Origin: Phycisphaerales bacterium | GTDB lineage: Bacteria > Planctomycetota > Phycisphaerae > Phycisphaerales > UBA1924 | NCBI GenBank assembly: GCA_022843045.1 | Contig: JALHOJ010000008.1 | Span: forward strand, 17,118-81,117 | Direction: 5' to 3' | Length of the DNA stretch: 64,000 nt | Part shown: in pieces, positions 16,522-26,073 of the stretch | How positions within the stretch are numbered: the stretch's first letter is position 1 | How the letters are laid out: each line of letters begins with the position of its first letter | The notes under the pieces: generated by a model | The model's input: only the letters and a program-made list of their open reading frames with translations | The model's database searches: none | What the model was told of the DNA's origin: nothing | Made by a program: the position numbers and the translations under genes

Positions 16522-17973
16522 TCAAACCCGCCATATCCGCCCATCCGCCCCATCCCGAATCACCCGCCGATACAGCGTGTCGCGTTCGATGGGCTCAAAG
16601 CCCGCTTCGCGGATCGCCTTCTGCAGCGTCCAGACGTTGACTTCCTGGTTCGTGACCGCATTGCCCGCCCCCACGCCCGCGCCGTGGTTGACCTTTGTGA
16701 TGTCGTACCACACCACAGTGCCATCGATATCGTCCGCGCCGCTCTGCAGCATCACCTGCGCCATCGGCAGCGTCTGCATGATCCAGAACGCCTTGACGTG
16801 CGGGAAGTTGTCAAGCATCAGCCGCGCGATCGAGAGCGTGCGGTAGTTTTCGAGGCCAGATGGGCCCGGCAGGTGCTCAAGGTCGCAGCCGTCGGGGAAG
16901 AAGGGGAGGGGGATGATGGTTTGGTAGTAGCCGGCGGACCCGGCATTCGGGATTCGGGATTCGGCATTCGGGTTGAAAGCCACATGTTCGGGCAGCGGCG
17001 TGCCTGGCTTGGTCAGTGTGATCTCGGGCGCATCGCCGCCCTCAGCACCCGTGTACCCAAGGTGCCCCGATTCCTCGCCTTCACGAATGCCGAACCCCGA
17101 ATGCCGAATGCCGCGATATCCCATCCTCGCCAACGCCTCATCCTGCGCCCGCCGCAGCATGTCCATGTGCACGAGCCGATCGTGGCGCTGCTCGATGTGG
17201 CCGTAGAGGAGCGTCGCGTTGGTGTTGAGGCCTAGTTCATGCGCGACGCGATGCACGTCGAGCCACACGTCGCTGCGGATCTTGCCCTTGTACGCCTCGT
17301 CGTGGACGCGGTCGTCAAACACTTCCGCCCCGCCGCCCGGCAGGCTCCCCAGCCCTGCGTCCTTGAGCGCGCTGAGCACGAAGCGGATGGCTTCACGCCT
17401 GGCCTTGCGGCCTTCCTCGCCCGGCGCGCTCGCGCCCTTGTAGACCTTGGCGATCTTGCAGAGGTGCACGATCTCAACCGCCGTGAATGCCTTCACGTGC
17501 AGGTCACTGCCCAGCCGCTTCGCTTCGTCGCGGATCGTCGCAATCAGATCGGTGTAGTAACTGAACGGCAGCGTCGGGTGCAGGCCGCCCACGCTGTGGA
17601 TCTCGGTCGCGCCCGACTCGACGGCACGCCGCGCCTGCTCGCGCACGTACTCCATGTCGCGCGTGTACGCCTTCTCCTCGCCCGCCTTGGCGTAGAAGTC
17701 GCAGAACTTGCACGACAGGGCGCACACGTTGGAGTAGTTGAGGTGGCGATTGATGTTGTAGTACGCCGCGTTCCCGTGCAGCCGTCGGCGGACCATGTCG
17801 GCGAGTTCAAGGACCGTCCAGATGTCGCGGGTCGTGAAGAGCAGATCGCCATCAGCGAGGCTGAGCCGCTCGCCCCGCTCGACCTTTTCGCGAACCGCGT
17901 CCAGGCGCGGGTCGGCCTGGGGGCGAGAGGTGCGGGGGGTGGCGGTGGGGGCGGAAAGGGTCGCGACGGACAT
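16522..17973 (-). CDS. mqnE: Aminodeoxyfutalosine synthase MqnE, with an in-frame repeat insertion
   Basis: Radical SAM enzyme of the futalosine menaquinone pathway, joining SAM's adenosyl moiety to 3-[(1-carboxyvinyl)oxy]benzoate. The cluster motif is C84-ALS-C88-KF-C91, followed by the family stretches FYAKAGEEKAYT, HSVGGLHPTLPF and LPGGGAEVF, and further on ATLLYGHIE and IPLPFFPDG. The product is 483 residues, about 100 more than usual. Residues of about 281 to 347 replace the short LQDETGG-type segment with an insert containing GFGIREG and NPNAESRIPNA, encoded by inverted repeats. The frame stays open, so an active enzyme is possible if the insert loops out. A smaller extra stretch lies at residues 181-197. 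Start ATG 17973. Confidence 0.9.
   Translation of the reverse strand: MSVATLSAPTATPRTSRPQADPRLDAVREKVERGERLSLADGDLLFTTRDIWTVLELADMVRRRLHGNAAYYNINRHLNYSNVCALSCKFCDFYAKAGEEKAYTRDMEYVREQARRAVESGATEIHSVGGLHPTLPFSYYTDLIATIRDEAKRLGSDLHVKAFTAVEIVHLCKIAKVYKGASAPGEEGRKARREAIRFVLSALKDAGLGSLPGGGAEVFDDRVHDEAYKGKIRSDVWLDVHRVAHELGLNTNATLLYGHIEQRHDRLVHMDMLRRAQDEALARMGYRGIRHSGFGIREGEESGHLGYTGAEGGDAPEITLTKPGTPLPEHVAFNPNAESRIPNAGSAGYYQTIIPLPFFPDGCDLEHLPGPSGLENYRTLSIARLMLDNFPHVKAFWIMQTLPMAQVMLQSGADDIDGTVVWYDITKVNHGAGVGAGNAVTNQEVNVWTLQKAIREAGFEPIERDTLYRRVIRDGADGRIWRV
16933..17133. repeat. Inverted-repeat element inserted in frame within mqnE
   Basis: About 200 bases with no counterpart in the usual MqnE. Repeated ATTCGGG/ATTCGGC units at 16940-16973 face inverted copies (CGAATGCCGAA type) at 17083-17114, so a transcript would fold into a long hairpin with a loop of about 110 bases. 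In the mqnE frame the arms read GFGIR and ESRIPNA, like the RIPNPESRIPNP-type repeats seen in some other GC-rich bacteria. The length is a multiple of three relative to the gene. Confidence 0.75.
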
Positions 17974-17998
17974 ACACGATCATAGAGCGAGGAGCGGG

Positions 17999-18014
17999 AA
18001 GTTTCAAGAAACTT
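17999..18014. promoter_or_regulatory. AT-rich dyad upstream of mqnE
   Basis: AAGTTTCAAGAAACTT, a dyad of two six-base arms around CAAG, lies 26 bases before the mqnE start in an unusually AT-rich stretch. A second inverted repeat (ACGCAC...GTGCGT) sits at 18063-18087, before the divergent zinc-ribbon gene. Either could be an operator; no known factor is implied. Confidence 0.25.
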
Positions 18015-18107
18015 TGAAAGATCGCAAACACATCATCAAATTACCACTCGTTGGAGGACGGAACGCACCGAATTGGACGGAGTGCGTACGTTTCGCCGGA
18101 GCACTGA

Positions 18108-18719
18108 GTGGACTTCTGGCTCGCACTGGTTCTGGCAATCGCTGCCTCCAGCTTTTTCGCTGGCATGGTTTGGGTTGGTGCCTGCTGGCTGCTTCCGGAG
18201 CGATGTCCGAACGCTCGGCGAGATTACAAGTGGAGAGGCATTGAACGCTGCATGCGATGCGGCTACGAACTCGCTGGGCTCACCGATCCCCAGCCCTGCC
18301 CGGAGTGCGGCCTCGCAAACGAGAAAGAATGGCGACGACGATCGCGACCCCCGCGTTACCTGTCACTTCAAGTCGGTACAGCCTTCATGCCGGTCGTGGG
18401 TGCCGGAACGCAAGCTCTGATGCACGGTTCCATTACTGGCCAAGGGTTCGCGGTGCTGTCGGTGCTTTGGGCCCTTGGAACCATCCCTTGGGTTTGTGTC
18501 CTCGTTGCAGCATCGAACAATGCAAACTGGTTCAAGCACCAAGTTGTGACGATTGGCGTGTTGAACTTTGCAGGAATGTTCTGCGTGGTCGCCCTCGGTT
18601 GGCAACTCCTTGACCTCGACGCATTCGAGTTGATTGTGGCCGCTGTTGCTGCCCCATTGGCCGGGGCGATAGTCGCTTTGGCAGCGGCGGCGTGCATTCG
18701 GTTGTTGCGTCGCGCGTGA
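18108..18719 (+). CDS. Zinc-ribbon membrane protein
   Basis: Protein of 203 residues. A first membrane helix (ALVLAIAASSFFAGMVWVGACWLL) is followed by a cytoplasmic-looking zinc ribbon near residues 48-68 (CMRCGYELAGL...CPECG). Three or four further helices follow. It is the first of three same-strand genes with this plan. Start GTG 18108 is the first start giving a hydrophobic N-terminus; there is no strong ribosome-binding site. No enzymatic motif is visible. The four Cys residues make metal binding likely; everything else about its role is unknown. Confidence 0.72.
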   Translation: MDFWLALVLAIAASSFFAGMVWVGACWLLPERCPNARRDYKWRGIERCMRCGYELAGLTDPQPCPECGLANEKEWRRRSRPPRYLSLQVGTAFMPVVGAGTQALMHGSITGQGFAVLSVLWALGTIPWVCVLVAASNNANWFKHQVVTIGVLNFAGMFCVVALGWQLLDLDAFELIVAAVAAPLAGAIVALAAAACIRLLRRA

Positions 18720-18800
18720 TTCTTGCTGTCGACAGTTCCTCCAGAATCAAGTCTGAAGCGTCTGTCGGGCGTTCAGTTATAGCGTACACTAACTTAGACT

Positions 18801-19415
18801 GTGGACATCCTCATTCTCATCCCGGTGGTTGGTTTGCTTCTTTGGTGGGGCGCGATCTATGCGATGCGAGAAAGAAGCCGATGCGAACAGTTCGTGAGCG
18901 TGCGGCAAGGAGCGATGTGTGGGCAGTGCCGTTATTCGCTCGATGGGCTCGCAGTCGGCGCGAACTGCCCGGAATGCGGAGCGGACCGTTTGACCGTGCC
19001 GCCCCTTGCGTCCATGCCGCCTCGGGCGTCCGCGCGGCTGGTATGCGTGCCGCTTCTGACCATGCTGGCGTGCGCGGTGGGTTCGATGGCCATTGGCAAC
19101 ATCACGTACATCGTTCTTGTGCTCTGGGGCGCGTTGGGCGTGTTGGTAGTCCCCAGCATCGTCGCGATGATCATGGGTGTGTTTCGCCTTGGAACAACGG
19201 CCGTGCTTCTGAGCCACTTGTGCGCGGCGGCGTGCGCTGCGATCGGGTTGAGCATCATGTACAGCGTCACACTTGCAAAGGTTCAAACGCCCCGCGGTGA
19301 CGAAGGTTGGATCACGCCATTCATGTGGGTCTTCGGGCTGCTCGCCGTGCCGCTCTTGACGTGCCTGTGGGAAGGCGCGGTTGTGATCTGGTCGCAGCGG
19401 AGGCCAAAGCCATGA
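18801..19415 (+). CDS. Zinc-ribbon membrane protein
   Basis: Protein of 204 residues with the same architecture as its neighbours: an N-terminal helix (LILIPVVGLLLWWGAIYAM), a ribbon CGQCRYSLDGL...CPECG at about residues 34-54, then four hydrophobic segments. The first Cys pair is CGQC, so the ligand pattern is complete. Start GTG 18801. The stop overlaps the ATG of the next family member by four bases (ATGA), which shows the pair is translated together. The three proteins have diverged strongly outside the ribbon, so the array is old or fast-evolving. Confidence 0.75.
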   Translation: MDILILIPVVGLLLWWGAIYAMRERSRCEQFVSVRQGAMCGQCRYSLDGLAVGANCPECGADRLTVPPLASMPPRASARLVCVPLLTMLACAVGSMAIGNITYIVLVLWGALGVLVVPSIVAMIMGVFRLGTTAVLLSHLCAAACAAIGLSIMYSVTLAKVQTPRGDEGWITPFMWVFGLLAVPLLTCLWEGAVVIWSQRRPKP

Positions 19416-20008
19416 ACGACCTGCTGCCGCTCGTCATCCTCTGTTCGATTCCAGTGTGCTGGTTCGGCGCGTGGTGGGTGATGCCCAAGGCGATCCTCGT
19501 TCCACGCTGGAACCTTGCTCGCTGCTACTGCGGCTACGACCGCAGCGGTCTCGGGCTGGATGCAAAGTGCCCCGAGTGTGGCCAAGTGCAACACGCGGCG
19601 TCGCGAAGGTTGTTCCCGGGAGTGGTGAAACTGATGGTGGGCACGATTGCGTGCGTTGCGGTGGTCGCGGTGGGTATCACCACATTCGCAACGAGCCAGG
19701 AAGACTGGTGGTCCGCAGTGCTGGCGTCGGTGTTGTACGCCGCGTTCGTCACGTCCGGGTTGGCTCCGTGGATTGTCTTCGCAGTCCTTGGCAGCGAGCA
19801 AGCCCGCGTTCGCTTCACACATCTGGCGGCAATCGGCATCGCACAGGCGATCGTGCTGATCGGCTCCGCCGTGCTGGTCGCGGCGGAATTCGACAAGGAC
19901 GCGCTAGGTATTCTGACGATCTTTGCCTTGCCATTTCTCGCGGCCTCCTCGGGCGGTCTGCTGGCGCTGCTCATTGCCGCCTTAATCAGATTCCTTCCCC
20001 AACCGTGA
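19412..20008 (+). CDS. Zinc-ribbon membrane protein with altered first Cys pair
   Basis: Protein of 198 residues: helix (LVILCSIPVCWFGAWWVM), ribbon RCYCGYDRSGL...CPECG at about residues 37-56, then four helices. The first knuckle is C-Y-C and lacks one residue of the usual C-x2-C, so zinc binding may be weakened or use a different geometry. ATG 19412 overlaps the previous stop. There is no transcription terminator visible after 20008. Confidence 0.77.
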   Translation: MNDLLPLVILCSIPVCWFGAWWVMPKAILVPRWNLARCYCGYDRSGLGLDAKCPECGQVQHAASRRLFPGVVKLMVGTIACVAVVAVGITTFATSQEDWWSAVLASVLYAAFVTSGLAPWIVFAVLGSEQARVRFTHLAAIGIAQAIVLIGSAVLVAAEFDKDALGILTIFALPFLAASSGGLLALLIAALIRFLPQP

Positions 20009-20111
20009 CCCTTGCGTCGACAGCACCAACCTCTGGTTGCATCGCCGAGGCCCTCTTATTGGACGGGCTCGTTCGCCCGCTGATCGGTGAGGCGAACGCT
20101 GCAGAGAGCCA

Positions 20112-20139
20112 TTGCCTTCTGCCGCGAATCTGGTATGCT
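20112..20139 (+). promoter_or_regulatory. Possible promoter of the dockerin-tailed protein gene
   Basis: TTGCCT and TATGCT are separated by 16 bases and would start transcription near 20146. That leaves a leader of about 33 bases with GAGGAGG just before ATG 20179. Each box matches the sigma-70 consensus at four of six positions, so this is only suggestive. Confidence 0.33.
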
Positions 20140-20178
20140 CAGGCGGGAAGTTCGCTGATCAGGATTGAGGAGGTTCTC

Positions 20179-21258
20179 ATGGTTGCTCGTCGTGTGTTCG
20201 CCGTCGCCGGGTCGATGTTCGCTTTCTGGGGCTACGCCGCGCACGCGCAAACCATCCAGCCGCCCTTCAATGCCAACTACACCTTCACCACGCTTGGCAG
20301 TATTCCCGGCGTGCCTGCGCCGTACGGCGGCTTGACGCTGCTTCCCGATGATCCGAACGTCTTGCTGATCGGCGGGATGGCCAACAGCGCCTCCGCATCG
20401 ATCTACCGCGTGCGACTCCAGCGAGATGCGTGCGGGCAAATCGCCGGCTTCGTGGGGACCGCCACCATCTACGCCTCGTGCCCCAACATCGATGGCGGCC
20501 TTGCCTTCGGCCCCAGTGGCGTGCTCTTCGCGACGCGATTCAGCAACAACGGCATTCATCAGTTCCTGCCTGGAGCCACCAGCCCCAGCCGCACGATCGA
20601 CTTCACGCCGCTGGGCATGGCCTCTTCGACCGGCTCTTGCAACTTTGTGCCGCCTGGCTTTGGCGGCGCGGGGCGATTCAAGTCTGTCTCGTACAACACC
20701 GGGCAGTTCTACGACGTGACGCTCACGCCCGATGGCAACGGCACGTTCAACTGCGTGAATCCGGTGCAGACCGCCGACTTCCCGACCACGATCGAGGGCT
20801 TCGCATACGTCGCCGCGGGTTCGCCCAACTTTCCGGTCGCTTCGATGGTCGTCTCCGAGTACACCGCGGGCGTGGTCGCCGCGTACGAGATCGATGGACA
20901 GGGCAACCCGATCGTGTCCACGCGTCGCCCGCTGCTCACAGGCTTTGGCGGCCCCGAAGGCGCGTTCATCGATCCAGGCACGGGCGACTTTCTTTTCAGC
21001 ACGTTTACGGGCAATCAACTGGTGATCATCCGCGGGTTCGAAGCCGCGGCCGACTGCGACAGCATCGACTTCAACAACGACGGAAGCCTCTTTGATCCGG
21101 TCGACATCGACGCCTTTCTGAGCGTCTTCAGCGAAGGCCCTTGCATCCCCGAAACCGCCACGTGCAACGACATCGACTTTGACAACAACGGAAGCTGCTT
21201 TGACCCCAACGACATCGACTCGTTCCTAAGCGTCTTCAGCGAAGGCCCGTGCCTCTGA
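20179..21258 (+). CDS. Secreted protein with two C-terminal dockerin-like repeats
   Basis: Exported protein of 359 residues. The signal peptide ends around AAHAQ. The body looks like a beta-propeller or repeat of lactonase/esterase-like strands (TLGSIPGVPAPYGGLTLLPDDPNVLLIGG, GGLAFGPSGVLFATRF, EGAFIDPGTGDFLFSTF) with no clear catalytic residues. The end holds two copies of a calcium-loop-like unit, [IS]DF[ND]N[DN]GS...DPxDID[AS]FLSVFSEGPC, about 32 residues apart. Such tails are common on exported Phycisphaerae proteins and resemble dockerin/EF-hand loops. ATG 20179 is well placed after GAGGAGG. It faces the methyltransferase gene tail to tail. Confidence 0.82.
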   Translation: MVARRVFAVAGSMFAFWGYAAHAQTIQPPFNANYTFTTLGSIPGVPAPYGGLTLLPDDPNVLLIGGMANSASASIYRVRLQRDACGQIAGFVGTATIYASCPNIDGGLAFGPSGVLFATRFSNNGIHQFLPGATSPSRTIDFTPLGMASSTGSCNFVPPGFGGAGRFKSVSYNTGQFYDVTLTPDGNGTFNCVNPVQTADFPTTIEGFAYVAAGSPNFPVASMVVSEYTAGVVAAYEIDGQGNPIVSTRRPLLTGFGGPEGAFIDPGTGDFLFSTFTGNQLVIIRGFEAAADCDSIDFNNDGSLFDPVDIDAFLSVFSEGPCIPETATCNDIDFDNNGSCFDPNDIDSFLSVFSEGPCL

Positions 21259-21319
21259 GCGTGTCTTGGTGTTGGCGAGTCGCTCGAAGACTCACTCATC
21301 GTCGGCATGACAGATTCAA

Positions 21320-22123
21320 TCACGCTCCACGTTGCACGATCCACATCGCCCCGCGGAGCGGTCCTTCCAAGAGGCCAGCCGCTTCCTGCTGCCCGCGCAC
21401 GAACTCGCGCAGAGTGTCGGCCAGCGCCGGCTCCCGCCTTGCAAGCCGCCTCGCGTTGATCGCCAGCTGTTTCTGCAACGCTGCTTCGACCTTGGCCATC
21501 GCCGGGCGGGCCAGCACGCGAGCATCCAGCACCTCGTCGCCCAGCTGCGCAATCCGCTCGCTCACATGCTCGAGCGTGGGCACCCTTCGCCACGCGCGAT
21601 CGTCGCACGCCGGATCACGCACGGCGTCATCGATCACGTACACCCCGCCGATCCGCACGAAAGCCCGCGTCGCGCGGGCGGCCCGCATGGCTGGCCAGAC
21701 GTTGAGCATCAGCGCCACGTCGTAATCGCGATGCAGGGCCCGCGAGCGGGTGAAGATCTCGAGCGAGGTTGCGACGAAGGCGCAGCGATCAGAGACGCCC
21801 GCAGCCGTCGCCAACTCCCTCGCGCTGTCGATGAACGCCGGGCAGCCGTCGATGCCCACAACGTCCATCCGCAGCGTCTTGGCGAGTGCCACCGCGACGC
21901 CGCCAGGCCCACACCCCAGGTCGATCGCGCGGAGCGGTTCTCTTCGACCCGGCAAAGCAATACCCAAACCGCGAAGGCGACGCATGATCAAGCTGGGCGA
22001 GGCCCCCAGCGTCGGCATGTTCGCAAACAACTGTCCAAGATGCGGATACAGCCGATCCGGCGCGTCCACCGACGCCACGACCTGGGCGCGGAGTCGGTGT
22101 CGCGAGCGTGTGGAGGGCGGCAT
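21320..22123 (-). CDS. Class I SAM-dependent methyltransferase
   Basis: Protein of 267 residues with a methyltransferase domain: AIDLGCGPGGVAVALAKTLRMDVVGIDGCPAFIDSARELA is motif I with the SAM-binding acidic residue, and YDVALMLNVWPAMRAA occupies the motif IV position. The N-terminal 60 residues and the C-terminal helical part (MAKVEAALQKQLAINARRLARREPALADTL) are not diagnostic. The substrate is unknown. The frame is open to 22735, but that part is antisense to the flavoprotein gene; ATG 22123 gives the sensible N-terminus and leaves 87 bases to the divergent gene at 22211. Confidence 0.8.
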   Translation of the reverse strand: MPPSTRSRHRLRAQVVASVDAPDRLYPHLGQLFANMPTLGASPSLIMRRLRGLGIALPGRREPLRAIDLGCGPGGVAVALAKTLRMDVVGIDGCPAFIDSARELATAAGVSDRCAFVATSLEIFTRSRALHRDYDVALMLNVWPAMRAARATRAFVRIGGVYVIDDAVRDPACDDRAWRRVPTLEHVSERIAQLGDEVLDARVLARPAMAKVEAALQKQLAINARRLARREPALADTLREFVRGQQEAAGLLEGPLRGAMWIVQRGA

Positions 22124-22210
22124 GTTTCCAGCGTAGCGGATCAACGCCCTTGCCCCTCCGCCCCGGGCACGAACGAGTTTCGCGATCGCGTCGCCCTGCA
22201 ACAATCCCGC

Positions 22211-23581
22211 GTGCGACGAGGCCCCTCCATCCGAACTTCGCTCATCGGCGCCGCGTGGCTCTGCGCGTACGCGCTGCTCGCCCTCGCGCCGCTGCTGCTC
22301 ATCCTCGCCACGCCCCGCCCGCCGGGCCGAGACTTCTGGACCGAGTTCAGCGTCGGCCTGGGCTTCGTCGGCCTCGCGATGATGTGCCTGCAGTTCGCGC
22401 TCACCGCCCGGTTCGAATGGCTCAAGGCCCCGTACGGCAGCGACGTGGTCTACGCGTTTCATCGTGCTATCTCGATGGTGTCGATCGGGCTCATTCTGAT
22501 CCACCCCGCGATCCTGTTCGTCACCAAGTGGGAGGTGATGAAGCAGCGGCCCTTCACGCACCCCGTGCCCTTCTGGCTGGGGACGCTCGCGGTGGTGTGT
22601 CTGCTCTGGATCGTGATCGTGAGCGTCTTTCGCTCGCGCCTCAGTGTCAACTACGACAACTGGCGGCGCGTGCACGCCCTCCTCGCGATCATCGCTGTGG
22701 TCGCGGGCGTTGTGCATGTGCTGGTGATCGGGCATTACCTCGCCGAGCCGCTGCAGCGCGGGTTATGGCTGGCGTACACGCTCGCGTTCACCCTGCTGAT
22801 CTTGTACGTGCGCGTGATCAAGCCGATCATGCAGATTCGCAGGCCCTGGATCGTCGATGCCGTCATCCCGCAGCCTGGCGACAGCACCACGCTGGTGCTG
22901 CGCCCCGACGGCCACGCCGGGATTCGCTTTCAGCCAGGCCAGTTCGCGTGGATCACGCTCTGGGAGTCCGCGTTTGGCGATCGCGAGCATCCGTTCTCGT
23001 TTTCAGGCAGCGCGATGGCCCCGGGCGGGCGGGTCGAGTTCACGATCAAGAACCTGGGCGATTGGTCCAGGCGCGTCCGCGAGGCCAAGCCGGGCGACCG
23101 GGCATTCGTCGATGGTCCCTTCGGCGCGCTCTCGGCGGATCGGTTTCCCGACGCGCGCGGGTTCGCGTTCTTCGCCGGCGGCATCGGCATCACGCCGATG
23201 GTCAGCCACCTCCGCACCTTCGCCGATCGGGGCGAGCCTCGCCCCTGCTGGCTCTTCTACGCGGGCAAGGACTGGGAAGGCCTGCCCTTGCGCGAAGCAG
23301 TGGAGGAGCTGCGGCGGCTGCTACCCAACCTCAAAGTGATCTACGTGCTGGGCACGCCGCCACCCGCGGGCGCGACCGACGCGCCAGTGGAGACCGGTTT
23401 CATCACACGCAACGTCATCGACCGGCACGCTCCCGACATCGCACGCTTCGCGGGCGACGCCAGCCACATCGAGTGCTTCATTTGCGGTCCCGCGCCCATG
23501 ATGAACGCGGTCGAAGAGGCGCTGCGAGCCTCGGGTGTGCGATTGGGCGACTATCACGCGGAGCGGTTCAACCTTGTCTAA
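22211..23581 (+). CDS. Ferric reductase-like transmembrane flavoprotein
   Basis: Membrane flavocytochrome of 456 residues that should pass electrons from NAD(P)H through FAD and two hemes across the membrane. Six helices form the N-terminal half. Heme-ligand pairs His84/His98 and His155/His169 each show the 14-residue spacing of ferric-reductase/NADPH-oxidase domains. The C-terminal half is a ferredoxin-reductase module: FQPGQFAWI, HPFSFSG (FAD), FFAGGIGITPMVSHLR (NAD(P)H) and ECFICGPAPMMNAVEEAL. Start is GTG 22211. The acceptor could be ferric iron, oxygen or a periplasmic reductase; nothing in the context decides. Confidence 0.88.
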   Translation: MRRGPSIRTSLIGAAWLCAYALLALAPLLLILATPRPPGRDFWTEFSVGLGFVGLAMMCLQFALTARFEWLKAPYGSDVVYAFHRAISMVSIGLILIHPAILFVTKWEVMKQRPFTHPVPFWLGTLAVVCLLWIVIVSVFRSRLSVNYDNWRRVHALLAIIAVVAGVVHVLVIGHYLAEPLQRGLWLAYTLAFTLLILYVRVIKPIMQIRRPWIVDAVIPQPGDSTTLVLRPDGHAGIRFQPGQFAWITLWESAFGDREHPFSFSGSAMAPGGRVEFTIKNLGDWSRRVREAKPGDRAFVDGPFGALSADRFPDARGFAFFAGGIGITPMVSHLRTFADRGEPRPCWLFYAGKDWEGLPLREAVEELRRLLPNLKVIYVLGTPPPAGATDAPVETGFITRNVIDRHAPDIARFAGDASHIECFICGPAPMMNAVEEALRASGVRLGDYHAERFNLV

Positions 23582-23602
23582 GAAAGCAGTCCGGAGGTCC
23601 GT

Positions 23603-23704
23603 ATGCGCGAGCGAATGAGCACCATCGTGGCTTTGGTTGTTGGCGGCGTGTTGCTGCTGGCCTGCGCAGTGTTTGCCTGGCTGCGAAGCAGCGGGCGAGT
23701 GTGA
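23603..23704 (+). CDS. 33-residue single-pass membrane peptide
   Basis: Small open reading frame beginning at ATG 23603, eight bases after GGAGG and 21 bases after the flavoprotein stop. The product starts with charged MRERMSTI, contains one hydrophobic span (IVALVVGGVLLLACAVFAWL) and ends RSSGRV. The strong ribosome-binding site and clean membrane topology favour a real peptide, perhaps a subunit or stabiliser of the upstream flavocytochrome. It matches no family I can name and is too short for ordinary gene finders. Confidence 0.55.
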   Translation: MRERMSTIVALVVGGVLLLACAVFAWLRSSGRV

Positions 23705-23719
23705 CCGCCGATGCGTAGT

Positions 23720-23734
23720 CTGCCGGTTTGGCAG
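23720..23734 (+). terminator. Weak hairpin after the flavoprotein unit
   Basis: CTGCC and GGCAG pair around a five-base GGTTT loop 15 bases after the small peptide stop, before the dnaK leader. There is no clear T-run, so termination is uncertain. Confidence 0.3.
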
Positions 23735-23871
23735 GCTTGGCTCCCGCCAGGGGCCACACCTCGCCACCCGACACCCCATCCCTCGTTCGTAGTGCATGGC
23801 TGATCAAGCACTTGCGCGGCGTTGGCATTGGCACCAGACTTGCTCTTTCATGCCCCTCGGAGACCCACCTT

Positions 23872-25827
<1,956 letters not shown>

Positions 25828-25904
25828 CTGAAGATCAAGGCCTGGAAGGCCCTGGGACTCGCTGGGCAGCATGCCCGAACCCTTCGTGACAGCTTTCAAA
25901 ACCA

Positions 25905-25926
25905 ACGCCCCGCAAGGGGCGTTTTT
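25905..25926 (+). terminator. Rho-independent terminator of dnaK
   Basis: ACGCCCC (25905-25911), a GCAA tetraloop and GGGGCGT form a seven-pair stem followed by a run of five T. It sits 78 bases after the dnaK stop and separates dnaK from the exosortase locus. Confidence 0.85.
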
Positions 25927-26073
25927 CGTTTGCATTCTCCGTCTACCCTACCCATCTTCCCGGCTTTCGGGCGAACCTTGCGCTCCCGCCTGCTCGTATG
26001 GGTTGGCACGCAGTCGGCCCTCCAAACGCCCGATAGATGGGAGGTCCGGCGGTTTTCTGATTTTGCCTTCGCG

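Noticed and set aside
23705..23871. AGTGC...GCACT inverted repeat (23791-23812) and CCCCAT (23774-23779) upstream of dnaK as a heat-shock operator or promoter
   Set aside because: The arms and spacing do not match the CIRCE consensus, and no matching -35 precedes CCCCAT, so a heat-shock site is not supported.
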